The notes under the pieces are model-generated. The model was given only the letters and a program-made list of their open reading frames with translations. It did not search any database and was not told where the DNA came from. Of a stretch of 64,000 bases of DNA, positions 18,841 to 27,520 are shown one piece after another (within the stretch, counting starts at the first letter, position 1; the number at the start of each line of letters is the position of its first letter). Where the stretch lies: assembly GCF_001523745.2 (NCBI RefSeq), contig NZ_CP013386.1, forward strand, positions 2,232,001-2,296,000, written 5' to 3'. Origin of the DNA: Burkholderia mayonis. GTDB taxonomy: Bacteria; Pseudomonadota; Gammaproteobacteria; Burkholderiales; Burkholderiaceae. Made by a program: the position numbers and the translations under genes.

Positions 18841-19071
18841 TCAGCGGCGGCGCATCAGGAAAACGAACGTCTTGTCCTGCGTCGTCGACGACTCGACGAT
18901 CTCGTTGCCCGTCTGCTTCGCGAACGCGGCGAAATCGCGCTGCGAGCCGGGATCGGTGGCGAGCACCTTGAGAATCTGGCCGCTTACCATGTCGGCCAGC
19001 GCTTTCTTCGCGCGCAGGATCGGCAGCGGGCAATTGAGCCCGCGCGCGTCCACTTCCTTGTGAATGAGCAT
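18841..19071 (-). CDS. TusA-family sulfurtransferase/SirA-like protein
   Basis: A 76-residue cytosolic protein with the family signature DARGLNCPLPILRAKKAL at its N-terminus; Cys14 of the CPxP motif is the persulfide-carrying residue. The two-layer beta-alpha sandwich is evident from ILKVLATDPGSQRDFAAFAKQTG and the closing TFVFLMRRR. TusA proteins relay sulfur for tRNA thiolation and other uses; other members act in selenium or general sulfur trafficking, and the exact target cannot be told. The start at 19071 fits the usual family length; the frame stays open upstream without homology. A terminator follows the gene. Confidence 0.88.
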   Translation of the reverse strand: MLIHKEVDARGLNCPLPILRAKKALADMVSGQILKVLATDPGSQRDFAAFAKQTGNEIVESSTTQDKTFVFLMRRR

Positions 19072-19209
19072 CGGCTTTCGACCTTCGAATGGCGCGCCGT
19101 CGCGGCGCTTGTCGGAACGCACGATTCTACCGCATGCGCCCCCAACCGCACCCGCGCGCGAGCAAGCGCCGACGCGCGCGCAGCCGGCTGCCCGGCGCGC
19201 GTCAGAGGG

Positions 19210-20247
19210 CTACAGTTCCACCGCGCGCCCGGTCCGCAGCGACTCGCGCAGCGCATGGCCGATCCGCGTCGCCTCGAGCGCGTCCGCGAGCGTCGCGCCG
19301 CCCAAGCCGCTCTCGCCCCGCACCGCCGCGACGAACGCCTGCGCCTCGATCAGGAACGCCTCCTCGAAGCGATCGAAGAACGTCGGCGTGCAGGCGTTGC
19401 GGATGCCTGTCGCGTCGTGGATCTCGACGCGGTTCGCGCGCGGGTTGCGGCCGATCGTGAGCGCCCCGGCGGCGCCGATCACCTCCGAGTGCGTGTCGTT
19501 GCCGTGCGCCATCGTGCGCGACGCGTAGAACATCGCGAGCCGGCCGCCCTCGAACTCGCAGATCGCGACGCCATTGTCGACGTCGCCGCACGCGCGCAGG
19601 CCCTCGTGCAGCGCGATCGCGCCCGCCGCGTACACGCGCTTCGCGCGCGGCGCGCCGAGCAGCCACCGCGCGACGTCGATGTCGTGCACCGTGCAGTCGA
19701 GGAAGATGCCGCCCGAGCTCGGCGCGAAGCGCACGAAGAAGCCCTCCGGATCGTTCCGGTCGCAGGTCTGCGAGCGCACGAGGAACGGCCGGCCGATCGC
19801 GCCCGCCGCGACGCGCTCGTATGCGTCGCGGTAGCTCGGATCGAAGCGGCGCATGAAGCCGATCGTCGCGACGAGATGCGGCCGCGCGCGCGCCTCGGCC
19901 AGCACCCGCTCGCACTCGGCGAGATCGAGCGACAGCGGCTTCTCGCAGAACACGTGCTTGCCGGCGGCGAGCGCCGCGACGATCTGGTCCGCGTGCAGCG
20001 CCGACGGCGTGACGAGCCACAACGCATCGAGCTCGGGATCGGCGACGAGCGCGTCGAAATCCTCGTAGACACGCGGCACCTTCAGCGCGTCGCGCGCCCA
20101 CGCGCATTCGTCCGCGACCGGGCTGCACGCGGCGGCAAGCGCCGCGCCCGCGACGCGGCGCGCGAGGTTTTCCGCATGTCGCCGGCCGAGCCGGCCGAGC
20201 CCCGCGATGCCGATCCGCACGGGGGCTGCGCTATGGCTGACTGTCAT
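19210..20247 (-). CDS. Gfo/Idh/MocA oxidoreductase, inositol dehydrogenase-like (paralogue 1)
   Basis: A 345-residue NAD(P)-dependent dehydrogenase. The Rossmann motif is GIAGLGRLGRRHAENL (about 13-28), the catalytic-lysine motif is HVFCEKPLSL, and the substrate/catalytic region is FLDCTVHDIDVARWLLG. It lies 12 bases downstream of the neighbouring iolG on the same strand, inside the inositol locus. It probably oxidises another inositol isomer (scyllo- or chiro-inositol) or a related cyclitol; the isomer cannot be inferred from sequence alone. Compared with its neighbour it carries a Cys-rich pocket segment (RSQTCDRNDPEGFF) instead of TSRDPGAPPVDY, which supports a different substrate. Confidence 0.85.
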   Translation of the reverse strand: MTVSHSAAPVRIGIAGLGRLGRRHAENLARRVAGAALAAACSPVADECAWARDALKVPRVYEDFDALVADPELDALWLVTPSALHADQIVAALAAGKHVFCEKPLSLDLAECERVLAEARARPHLVATIGFMRRFDPSYRDAYERVAAGAIGRPFLVRSQTCDRNDPEGFFVRFAPSSGGIFLDCTVHDIDVARWLLGAPRAKRVYAAGAIALHEGLRACGDVDNGVAICEFEGGRLAMFYASRTMAHGNDTHSEVIGAAGALTIGRNPRANRVEIHDATGIRNACTPTFFDRFEEAFLIEAQAFVAAVRGESGLGGATLADALEATRIGHALRESLRTGRAVEL

Positions 20248-20259
20248 CGCATCGCTCCT

Positions 20260-21279
20260 TCAGGCCGGCGCTTCGCCGAGCTTCACCGCGCGCCCTTCGC
20301 GCCACGACCGCGTCGCGGCCTCGGCGAGCTCGAGCGCCTTCACGCCGTCCGCGACCGTCGTGCGCACCGGCTCGCCGTGCGTCACCGCGGCAAAGAAATG
20401 CTCGATCTCGCGCGCGTACGCGGCGCGGTAGCGCTCGAGGAAGAACGCTTCGGGCAGGTCGGTCGACACCGCGTGCGCCGAATAGCCCGTCACCTCGGTC
20501 GGCCGCACGTTGCCCGCCTGCAGCATCCCGGCGCTGCCGAGCACTTCGAAGCGCTGGTCGTAGCCATACGCGGCGCGGCGCGTCGTGTTGATCTGGCAGA
20601 GCCGGCCGCGCTTCGTGCGGATCGTGACCGCGGTCGAATCGACGTCGCCCGCGTCCGCGATCGCCGGATCGGTGAGGCAACTGCCCGTCGCGTGCAGCGT
20701 GTCGGCATCGTCGTCCAGGATCCAGCGGAAGATGTCGAAGTCGTGGATCAGCATGTCCTTGAAGATCCCGCCCGAGTGCCTGATGTAGTCGACGGGCGGC
20801 GCGCCCGGATCGCGGCTCGTCACGACGAGCATCTCCGGCGCGCCGATCTCGCCCGCGTCGATGCGGCGCTTCACCGCCTCGAAGGTCGGATCGAAACGGC
20901 GCTGGAAGCCGATCATGCAGACGACGCCCGCTTGCGCGACGGCCGCCTCGCACGCGCGCGCCCGCGCGACCGTCAGGTCGACGGGCTTCTCGCAGAACAC
21001 GTGCTTGCCCGTGCGCGCGGCGCCGGCGATCAGGTCGGCGTGCGTGTCGGTGCTCGAGCAGATCACCGATGCGCCGATCGACGCGTCGCCGAGCGCACCG
21101 TCGACGTCGGCGACCTGCGCGCCGTGCTGCGCGGCGAGCGCGGCCGCCGCATCGCGGTTCACGTCGACCACGTACTTGAGCCGCACGCCGGGCCGGCGCG
21201 CGAGATTGCCCGCATGGATGCGGCCGATCCGCCCGGCGCCGAACACGGCGACGTTGATCGTCGGTACTGCGTCAGTCAT
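20260..21279 (-). CDS. iolG: Inositol 2-dehydrogenase
   Basis: A 339-residue NAD-dependent enzyme that oxidises myo-inositol to 2-keto-myo-inositol, the first catabolic step. Signatures: Rossmann motif VFGAGRIGRIHAGNL (about 11-25), catalytic Lys in KHVFCEKPVDL, and GGIFKDMLIHDFDIFRWIL containing the Asp and His of the active site. The open frame begins 8 bases inside the 3' end of the rpiR-type regulator gene, so both are probably co-transcribed with the second dehydrogenase downstream. The enzymes following 2-keto-myo-inositol (iolE, iolD, iolB, iolC) are encoded divergently from 25.5 to 31.3 kb. Confidence 0.9.
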   Translation of the reverse strand: MTDAVPTINVAVFGAGRIGRIHAGNLARRPGVRLKYVVDVNRDAAAALAAQHGAQVADVDGALGDASIGASVICSSTDTHADLIAGAARTGKHVFCEKPVDLTVARARACEAAVAQAGVVCMIGFQRRFDPTFEAVKRRIDAGEIGAPEMLVVTSRDPGAPPVDYIRHSGGIFKDMLIHDFDIFRWILDDDADTLHATGSCLTDPAIADAGDVDSTAVTIRTKRGRLCQINTTRRAAYGYDQRFEVLGSAGMLQAGNVRPTEVTGYSAHAVSTDLPEAFFLERYRAAYAREIEHFFAAVTHGEPVRTTVADGVKALELAEAATRSWREGRAVKLGEAPA

Positions 21280-22153
21280 CGTATCCTCCAGTGTCCTTGA
21301 CTTCTTCGACGTTCAATTCCAGCCGGTACGCGAGCGCGATGAAGAGCGCCTGGCACAGGCAGATCGTGCTCGTCAGCGAACGGAACGCGAACGCGCTCCC
21401 CTCCTTCACGAGCAAATGGGCGCTCGCGTCGCGCGCGAGCGGCGACAGGCGGCCGTCGGTGATGACGAGCGTCTGCGCATGGTTGTGGCGCGCGGCGCGC
21501 AGGCAGTACTGCGTCTCCTTGCCGTACGGCGCGAAGCTGATCGCGATCACGACGTCGCCCTTCTTCACGCTGCGGATCTGCTCGCGGTACATGCCGCCGA
21601 GCCCCGACACGAGGTGCACGCGCTTCGCCGTATGCTGCAGCGCGTACACGATGTAGCTCGCGACCGGAAACGAGCGGCGCACGCCGACCACATAAATGTT
21701 CTCGGCCTTCTCGAGCATCGTGACGGCCGCGTCGAACTGGTCGTCGTCGAGGCCCGCCGCGAGCTCGTCGAGGCCCGCGCGCGACGCGTCGATGAACTGC
21801 CGCGCCACCGCGCCGCCCGTCATCGGGCCCGATTTGCCGTCGATCAGGTTGCGAATCCGCTGCTGGTAGCTCTGCACGGTCGGGTTCTGGCCCGTGTACG
21901 CGTCCTTGAACACCGCCTGCAGATCGGAAAACCCGGAAAAGCCGAAACGCTGCGCAAAACGCACGACGGCGGACGGATGCACGCCGCAGCGCTCGGCGAT
22001 GTCGCTCGTGCGGTCCATCATCACGCTCGAGCGGTGCGCGTCGATGTACGACGCGATGTGCTTCAGTTGGCGCGGCAGCGCGTCGTAGGCGTCGGCGATC
22101 CGTTGCAGCAGGTCGTCGACGGCGGGCGTCTCCGGTGGTGTCGTGTCGTCCAT
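21272..22153 (-). CDS. iolR: RpiR-family transcriptional regulator of inositol catabolism (IolR-like)
   Basis: A 293-residue regulator with an N-terminal helix-turn-helix domain (about 12-85: LKHIASYIDAHRSSVMMDRTSDIAERCGVHPSAVVRFAQRFGF) and a C-terminal SIS sugar-isomerase domain (about 130-270: IYVVGVRRSFPVASYIVYALQ, DVVIAISFAPYGKETQY, TLVITDG). RpiR/IolR proteins repress inositol genes in alpha- and beta-proteobacteria, with a phosphorylated or keto-inositol intermediate as inducer. It is transcribed divergently from the inositol importer, with a GGAA-N6-TTCC palindrome in the shared gap, which suits autoregulation and control of both arms. The symbol is assigned by context. Confidence 0.85.
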   Translation of the reverse strand: MDDTTPPETPAVDDLLQRIADAYDALPRQLKHIASYIDAHRSSVMMDRTSDIAERCGVHPSAVVRFAQRFGFSGFSDLQAVFKDAYTGQNPTVQSYQQRIRNLIDGKSGPMTGGAVARQFIDASRAGLDELAAGLDDDQFDAAVTMLEKAENIYVVGVRRSFPVASYIVYALQHTAKRVHLVSGLGGMYREQIRSVKKGDVVIAISFAPYGKETQYCLRAARHNHAQTLVITDGRLSPLARDASAHLLVKEGSAFAFRSLTSTICLCQALFIALAYRLELNVEEVKDTGGYDD

Positions 22154-22256
22154 GTCCGTTGCGGCCGGCGGGCGCCGCGTCGCGCATCGCGCGCGCCGCG
22201 GACAGCATCCGGCTCGTTGTCTTGTCGTGCACCGAGTATAGGCATTCCGGATTCAA

Positions 22257-22276
22257 AATGGAATAAATTTTCCATT
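22257..22276. promoter_or_regulatory. Palindromic operator for the RpiR/IolR regulator
   Basis: AATGGAA and TTCCATT are perfect 7-bp arms separated by TAAATT. The core is GGAA-N6-TTCC, the motif I recall for IolR of Sinorhizobium meliloti. It lies in an AT-rich island, 104 bases before rpiR and 114 bases before the binding-protein gene. A looser second pair (ATTGCA... TGCAAT) spans 22274-22305. Confidence 0.75.
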
Positions 22277-22389
22277 GCATGATTAAATAAAATTTTCTTT
22301 GCAATCCAAGGCGGATTGACCTAACCTTGCTCGTGAACGCGGCCCGGCCTGCGTTCGCCCGAAAACGACAGACAGAGAAAGGTGGAGAC

Positions 22390-23439
22390 ATGAGACTTTG
22401 CACTGGCAAGGCCGTCCTGCGCGCGTGCGTCGCCGCGATCGCCGTCGCGGCGGGCGTGGGCGCCGCGGTCCCGGCGGCCCAGGCGGCGGACGCCCGGTTC
22501 GCGCTGATCAGCCACGCGCCCGATTCCGATTCGTGGTGGAACACGATCAAGAACGCGATCAAGCAGGCGGACGAGGATTTCAACGTCACGACCGACTATC
22601 GCAACCCGCCGAACGGCGACATTGCCGACATGGCGCGCTTGATCGAGCAATCGGCCGCCCGCGACTACGACGGCGTGATCACGACGATCGCCGACTACGA
22701 CGTACTGAAGAACGCGCTCAAGAAAGTCACCGCAAAGAAGATCCCGCTCGTGACGATCAACTCCGGCACCGAGGAACAGAGCGCGCAGCTCGGCGCGATC
22801 ATGCACGTCGGCCAGCCTGAGTACGTCGCGGGCCACGCGGCGGGTGAGAAGGCGAAGGCGGCGGGCGTGAAGACCTTCGTCTGCGTGAACCACATCGCGA
22901 CCAACAGCGTGTCGTTCGACCGCTGCCGCGGCTTCGCCGACGCGATCGGCGCCGACTACAAGCGCTCGACGATCGACTCCGGCCAGGACCCGACCGAGAT
23001 CCAGTCGAAGGTCAGCGCGTACCTGCGCAACCATCCGGACACGCAGGCGATCCTGACGCTCGGCCCGGTGCCCGCCGCGGCGACGCTGAAGGCGGTCCAG
23101 CAGATGGGCCTCGCGAACAAGCTGTTCTTCGCGACGTTCGATTTCTCGGACGACATCGCGAAGGCGATCCAGAGCGGCGCGATCAAGTTCGCGATCGACC
23201 AGCAGCCGTACCTGCAGGGCTACATCCCGGTCGCCGTGCTCGCGATCGCGAAGCAGAACAAGACCGCCGATCCCGCAAAGATCCGCCAGATCCTCGAGGC
23301 GAATCCGAAGTTCCAGGCGCGGCTTTCGACTTACGGGCTGCAACCGTCGTACGGGCCGAAGAATATCCGGTCCGGCCCTGGCTTCATCACGAAAGAGAAC
23401 ATCGACAAAGTGCTCAAGTACGCGGGCCAGTACCGCTAA
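22390..23439 (+). CDS. Sugar/inositol ABC transporter periplasmic binding protein
   Basis: A 349-residue periplasmic protein of the ribose-binding (type I) fold. The signal peptide spans about residues 1-33 (ending AAQAADA), and the mature part begins ARFALISHAPDSDSWWNTIKNAI. Conserved binding-protein segments include VTTDYRNPPNGDIADMARLIEQ, GVITTIADYD, LVTINSGTEEQSAQL and ATFDFSDDIAKAIQSG. The start ATG follows GGTGGAG at good spacing. It heads the permease-ATPase-iol operon, so it very likely captures myo-inositol or a related cyclitol. A strong hairpin follows the stop, which may stabilise this part of the transcript. Confidence 0.9.
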   Translation: MRLCTGKAVLRACVAAIAVAAGVGAAVPAAQAADARFALISHAPDSDSWWNTIKNAIKQADEDFNVTTDYRNPPNGDIADMARLIEQSAARDYDGVITTIADYDVLKNALKKVTAKKIPLVTINSGTEEQSAQLGAIMHVGQPEYVAGHAAGEKAKAAGVKTFVCVNHIATNSVSFDRCRGFADAIGADYKRSTIDSGQDPTEIQSKVSAYLRNHPDTQAILTLGPVPAAATLKAVQQMGLANKLFFATFDFSDDIAKAIQSGAIKFAIDQQPYLQGYIPVAVLAIAKQNKTADPAKIRQILEANPKFQARLSTYGLQPSYGPKNIRSGPGFITKENIDKVLKYAGQYR

Positions 23440-23463
23440 CGTCCATCGCATCGATTCGCACGA

Positions 23464-23484
23464 CGCGCGGGCGCTCGCCCGCGC
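23464..23484 (+). terminator. Intra-operon hairpin after the binding-protein gene
   Basis: GCGCGGGC and GCCCGCGC form an almost perfect hairpin with a 4-base loop, followed by a CTTTA run. Its position between the binding-protein and permease genes fits partial attenuation or mRNA protection, giving excess binding protein. Confidence 0.5.
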
Positions 23485-23540
23485 GCTTTACCGGCGACGC
23501 GGAGCCGAACGCGCCGAGCGCCGGGCATCAAGGAGACATC

Positions 23541-24686
23541 ATGGGTGTAGTCGGCAAGCACATGTCAGCGCATGCGCACGAGAAGCCGCAGCCGGGCGCC
23601 GCGTCCGACGAACGGCTGCGCGGCGAAGCGTGGTTCCAGCGCTTTCTCAATCGTCCCGAGTTCGCCGCGATTTCCGGCGCCGTGCTCGTGTTCGCGGTGT
23701 TCGCGTTCGGCGCGGGCGGCTCCGGCATGTTCAATCTCGACGGGATCATGAACTGGTCGCAGGTCGCGGCCTATCTCGGCATCCTCGCGGTCGGCGCGTG
23801 CCTCTTGATGGTCGCGGGCGAGTTCGACCTGTCGATCGGCTCGATGATCGGCTTCGCCGGGATGATGGTCGCGATCCCGACCGTCTACTTCCACTGGCCG
23901 ATCTGGCTCGCTATCCTGTTCGCGTTCGCCGGCTCGATGGCGCTCGGCGCGCTGAACGGCTATCTCGTGATGCGCACGAAGCTGCCGTCGTTCATCGTCA
24001 CGCTCGCCTTCCTGTTCATCCTGCGCGGGCTCACGCTCGCGCTGTCGATCATGTTCGCCGACCGCACGATCGTGTCGGGCCTCGGCGACTACGCGCACGC
24101 CGATCCGATCACGCATGTCCTGTTCCAGGGCGTCGCGTTCCACGACCTGTTCCGCTGGCTCGCGCACGTCGGCGTCGGCCAGGTGCTCGACAACGGCGAG
24201 CCGCTCGTGCCCGGCGTGCCGAAGGTGCTGCTGTGGTGGTTCGCCGTCACCGCGATCGGCGCGTTCGTGCTCGCGAAGACGCGCTACGGCAACTGGATCC
24301 TCGCGTCGGGCGGCGACGCGCACGCGGCGAAGAACGTCGGCGTCCCGGTGCGCCGCGTGAAGATCTCGCTCTTCGTGCTGACCGCGTTCTGCGCATGCCT
24401 GTTCGCGGTGCTGCAAGTGGCCGACATCGGCTCGGCCGCGGCCGACCGCGGGCTGCAGAAAGAATTCGAGGCGATCATCGCCGCGGTGATCGGCGGCACG
24501 CTGCTCACGGGCGGCTACGGATCTGTGATCGGCGCGGCGTTCGGCGCGCTCATCTTCGGCGTCGTGCAGATCGGCATCACCTACACGAACATCAGCTCGG
24601 ATTGGTTCCGCGTGTTCCTCGGCGTGATGCTGCTCGTCGCCGTGCTGTTCAACCACTATGTCCGCCGCCGCGTGTCGCAATCGTAA
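23541..24686 (+). CDS. Sugar/inositol ABC transporter permease
   Basis: A 381-residue inner-membrane permease of the RbsC/XylH family, with about 10 hydrophobic helices. A hydrophilic N-terminal tail (about 1-35) is followed by helices beginning ISGAVLVFAVFAFG. Family blocks seen are LLMVAGEFDLSIGSMIGF, VMRTKLPSFIVTLAFLFILRGLTL and AIIAAVIGGTLLTGGYGSVIG, the conserved contact region for the ATPase. The start is fixed by an AAGGAG site. An inserted segment around 200-230 (HDLFRWLAHVGVGQVLDNGEPLVPGVP) is characteristic of the inositol-type permeases rather than ribose permeases, as an impression only. The ATPase gene follows 12 bases downstream. Confidence 0.9.
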   Translation: MGVVGKHMSAHAHEKPQPGAASDERLRGEAWFQRFLNRPEFAAISGAVLVFAVFAFGAGGSGMFNLDGIMNWSQVAAYLGILAVGACLLMVAGEFDLSIGSMIGFAGMMVAIPTVYFHWPIWLAILFAFAGSMALGALNGYLVMRTKLPSFIVTLAFLFILRGLTLALSIMFADRTIVSGLGDYAHADPITHVLFQGVAFHDLFRWLAHVGVGQVLDNGEPLVPGVPKVLLWWFAVTAIGAFVLAKTRYGNWILASGGDAHAAKNVGVPVRRVKISLFVLTAFCACLFAVLQVADIGSAAADRGLQKEFEAIIAAVIGGTLLTGGYGSVIGAAFGALIFGVVQIGITYTNISSDWFRVFLGVMLLVAVLFNHYVRRRVSQS

Positions 24687-24698
24687 CGGAGTTCAAGC

Positions 24699-25499
24699 AT
24701 GTCCACGCCAGCATCCAACGAGACGATTCTCTCGCTCGAGAACGTCAGCAAGTATTTCGGCAAGGTGATCGCGCTGTCGGGCGTCACGCTGCGCCTGAAG
24801 CGCGGCGAAGTGCACTGCCTCCTCGGCGACAACGGCGCCGGCAAGTCGACGCTCATCAAGACGCTCGCGGGCGTTCACCCGCCGTCCGACGGGCAGTACC
24901 TGGTCGACGGCAAGCCCGTGCTGTTCGAATCGCCGAAGGACGCGCTCGACCTCGGCATCGCGACCGTCTACCAGGATCTCGCGCTCGTGCCGCTCCTCTC
25001 CGTCGCGCGCAACTTCTTCATGGGCCGCGAGCCGCAGAAGAAGCTGTTCGGCCTCTTCAACGTGATGGATCTCGATGCGAGCGCGCAGATCGCCCGCGCG
25101 AAGCTCGCCGAGATGGGCATCAACGTGCGCGACGCGCACCAGCCGATCGGCACGATGTCGGGCGGCGAGCGGCAGTGCCTCGCGATCGCGCGCGCGATCC
25201 ACTTCGGCGCGCGCGTGCTGATCCTCGACGAACCGACCGCCGCGCTCGGCGTCAAGCAGAGCTTCAACGTGCTGAAGCTGATCCACGCCGCGCGCGCAAA
25301 GGGGATCTCGGTGATCTTCATCACGCACAACGTGCATCACGCGTACCCGATCGGCGATTCGTTCACGCTGCTCAACCGCGGCCGCTCGCTCGGCACCTTC
25401 ACGAAGGAGACGATCGGCAAGAACGAAGTGCTCGACATGATGGCGGGCGGCGCCGAAATGCAGAAGATGATCGCCGAACTCGACGGCGCGACCATTTGA
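24699..25499 (+). CDS. Sugar/inositol ABC transporter ATP-binding protein
   Basis: A 266-residue ATPase with one ABC domain, unlike the duplicated RbsA/XylG type. Walker A is [10 protein letters not shown] (about 45-54), the Q-loop is [11 protein letters not shown], the signature is [15 protein letters not shown], Walker B is [12 protein letters not shown] and the switch histidine is FITHNVHH. A short 13-base gap follows the permease gene, and a GGAG site precedes the start. It energises import by the permease just upstream. The single-domain form is known for FrcA-like members of this family. iolC follows 13 bases after the stop. Confidence 0.93.
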   Translation: MSTPASNETILSLENVSKYFGKVIALSGVTLRLKRGEVHCLLGDNGAGKSTLIKTLAGVHPPSDGQYLVDGKPVLFESPKDALDLGIATVYQDLALVPLLSVARNFFMGREPQKKLFGLFNVMDLDASAQIARAKLAEMGINVRDAHQPIGTMSGGERQCLAIARAIHFGARVLILDEPTAALGVKQSFNVLKLIHAARAKGISVIFITHNVHHAYPIGDSFTLLNRGRSLGTFTKETIGKNEVLDMMAGGAEMQKMIAELDGATI

Positions 25500-25512
25500 T
25501 CCAGGACTCGCG

Positions 25513-27510
25513 ATGACTTCCCCTACTCTCTCCTTTGCGCAGCATCGCCCGCTCGACGTGATCTGCATCGGCCGCGTCGCGGTCGATCTCTACGCGCAGC
25601 AGATCGGCGCGCGGCTCGAGGACGCGTCGAGCTTCGCGAAGTATCTCGGCGGCTCGTCGGGCAACATCGCGTTCGGCTGCGCGCGGCTCGGCCTCAAATC
25701 GGCGATGCTCTCGCGCGTCGGCCACGACCACATGGGCCGCTTCGTGTCCGAGACGCTCGCGCGCGAAGGCTGCGACACGAGCCGCCTGCGCACCGATCCC
25801 GAGCGCCTGACCGCGCTCGTGCTGCTCGGCCTGAAAGACCGCGACACGTTCCCGCTCGTCTTCCATCGCGAGAACTGCGCGGACATGGCGCTCGACGAGA
25901 ACGACTTCGATGAGGCGTTCATCGCGTCGTCGAAGGCGCTCCTCATCACCGGCACGCACTTCTCGACCGAGCAGGTGATGCGCGCGAGCCGGCGCGCGCT
26001 CGACTACGCGCGCCGCAACCAGGTGCGCACGGTGCTCGACATCGACTATCGCCCGGTGCTGTGGGGCCTGACCGGCAAGGCCGACGGCGAGACGCGCTTC
26101 ATCGCGAACGAAGGCGTGACCGCGCACCTGCAGCGGATCCTGCCGCGCTTCGACGTCGTGATCGGCACCGAGGAGGAATTCCGCATCGCGGGCGGCAAGG
26201 ACGCGCTCCTCGACGCGCTCGCGATGGTGCGCGCGGTGACGAGCGCTGCGCTCGTCGTCAAGCGCGGGCCGCTCGGCTGCTCGATCGTCGACGGCGACGT
26301 GCCCGCGACGCTCGACGCGCTGCCGCTCATCGGCGGCGTCGAAGTCGACGTGATGAATGTGCTCGGCGCGGGCGACGCGTTCGCGTCGGGCTTCCTGTCG
26401 CAATGGCTGCGCGGCCGCCCGTTCGACGAAGCGGCGCGCGCGGCGAACGCGTGCGGCGCGCTCGTCGTGTCGCGGCACGGCTGCTCGCCCGCGATGCCGA
26501 CGCCCGCCGAGCTCGCGTATTTCCTCGGCGAGGCGAAACGCGACCCCGCGCGGATGCGCCGCCCCGATCTCGATCCGACGCTCGCGCGGCTGCACCGCGT
26601 GACGCCCGCGCGCGCGCCGCGCGACGAAGTGCTCGGCTTCGCGTTCGATCATCGCAACCCGTTCTTCGAGCTCGCGCGGCTGACGGGCGCGAGCGTTGCG
26701 CGCGTCGAGCAGCTCAAGCGCCTGTTCGTCGAGGCGGTCGCGCAGACGGAAGCGCAGCTCGGGCTCGCCGGCCGGATCGGCGTGCTGATCGACGACCGTT
26801 ACGGGCAGGACGCGCTCAACGACGCGACCGGTCGCGGCTGGTGGATCGGCCGGCCGGTCGAGCTGCCCGGCTCGCTGCCGCTCGAATTCGATCACGGCCG
26901 CTCGATCGGCACGACGCTCGTGTCGTGGCCGCAAGAGCACATCGCGAAGTGCCTCGTCCAATACCATCCGGACGAGCCCGCCGAGCAGCGGATCGAACAG
27001 GAGACGCAGTTGCGCGCGCTGTACGACGCCGTGCAGGCGAGCGGCCACGCGCTGTTGCTCGAAGTGATCCCGCCGCGCCGCGCGGACCTGCCGCAGGCCG
27101 CCGACACTGTGTACCGCGCGCTCAAGCGCCTGTACAACATCGGCATCCATCCGGAATGGTGGAAGCTCGCGCCGCTCGACGCCGCGCAATGGAAGGCGAT
27201 TGACGCACTGATCGCCGAGCGCGATCCGTACTGCCGCGGCGTCGTGCTGCTCGGCCTCTCGGCGCCCGTCGACGAGCTCGTCGACGGCTTCAAGGCGGCG
27301 GCCGCGTCCGCGACGTGCCGCGGCTTCACGGTCGGCCGCACGATCTTCCACGAGCCGAGCCGCGCGTGGCTCGCGGGCGAGATCGGCGACGCCGAGGTGA
27401 TCGCCCGCGTGCGGCAAACGTTCGAGACGCTGATCGGCGCATGGCGCGCGGCCCGCGCAAGCGATGGCGCGCACGGCCGGCACGCGGCCGCGCGGCGCGT
27501 GGCCGCCTAG
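25513..27510 (+). CDS. iolC: 5-dehydro-2-deoxygluconokinase fused to a DUF2090 aldolase-like domain
   Basis: A 665-residue two-domain protein. Residues about 15-335 are a PfkB-family kinase: LDVICIGRVAVDLYAQQIG at the N-terminus, LGGSSGNIAFGCARLG and the catalytic signature NVLGAGDAFASGF. It phosphorylates 2-deoxy-5-keto-gluconate. Residues about 345-640 are a DUF2090 domain, starting EVLGFAFDHRNPFFELA and including VLIDDRYGQDALND, LLEVIPPRR and GFTVGRTIFHEPS. DUF2090 has a TIM-barrel, class-I-aldolase-like fold and is often fused to IolC in proteobacteria. It may supply the IolJ-type aldolase step, since no separate iolJ is in the window. It lies between the transporter and iolD in one operon. 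Confidence 0.93.
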   Translation: MTSPTLSFAQHRPLDVICIGRVAVDLYAQQIGARLEDASSFAKYLGGSSGNIAFGCARLGLKSAMLSRVGHDHMGRFVSETLAREGCDTSRLRTDPERLTALVLLGLKDRDTFPLVFHRENCADMALDENDFDEAFIASSKALLITGTHFSTEQVMRASRRALDYARRNQVRTVLDIDYRPVLWGLTGKADGETRFIANEGVTAHLQRILPRFDVVIGTEEEFRIAGGKDALLDALAMVRAVTSAALVVKRGPLGCSIVDGDVPATLDALPLIGGVEVDVMNVLGAGDAFASGFLSQWLRGRPFDEAARAANACGALVVSRHGCSPAMPTPAELAYFLGEAKRDPARMRRPDLDPTLARLHRVTPARAPRDEVLGFAFDHRNPFFELARLTGASVARVEQLKRLFVEAVAQTEAQLGLAGRIGVLIDDRYGQDALNDATGRGWWIGRPVELPGSLPLEFDHGRSIGTTLVSWPQEHIAKCLVQYHPDEPAEQRIEQETQLRALYDAVQASGHALLLEVIPPRRADLPQAADTVYRALKRLYNIGIHPEWWKLAPLDAAQWKAIDALIAERDPYCRGVVLLGLSAPVDELVDGFKAAAASATCRGFTVGRTIFHEPSRAWLAGEIGDAEVIARVRQTFETLIGAWRAARASDGAHGRHAAARRVAA

Positions 27511-27520
27511 GAGCCCATGC

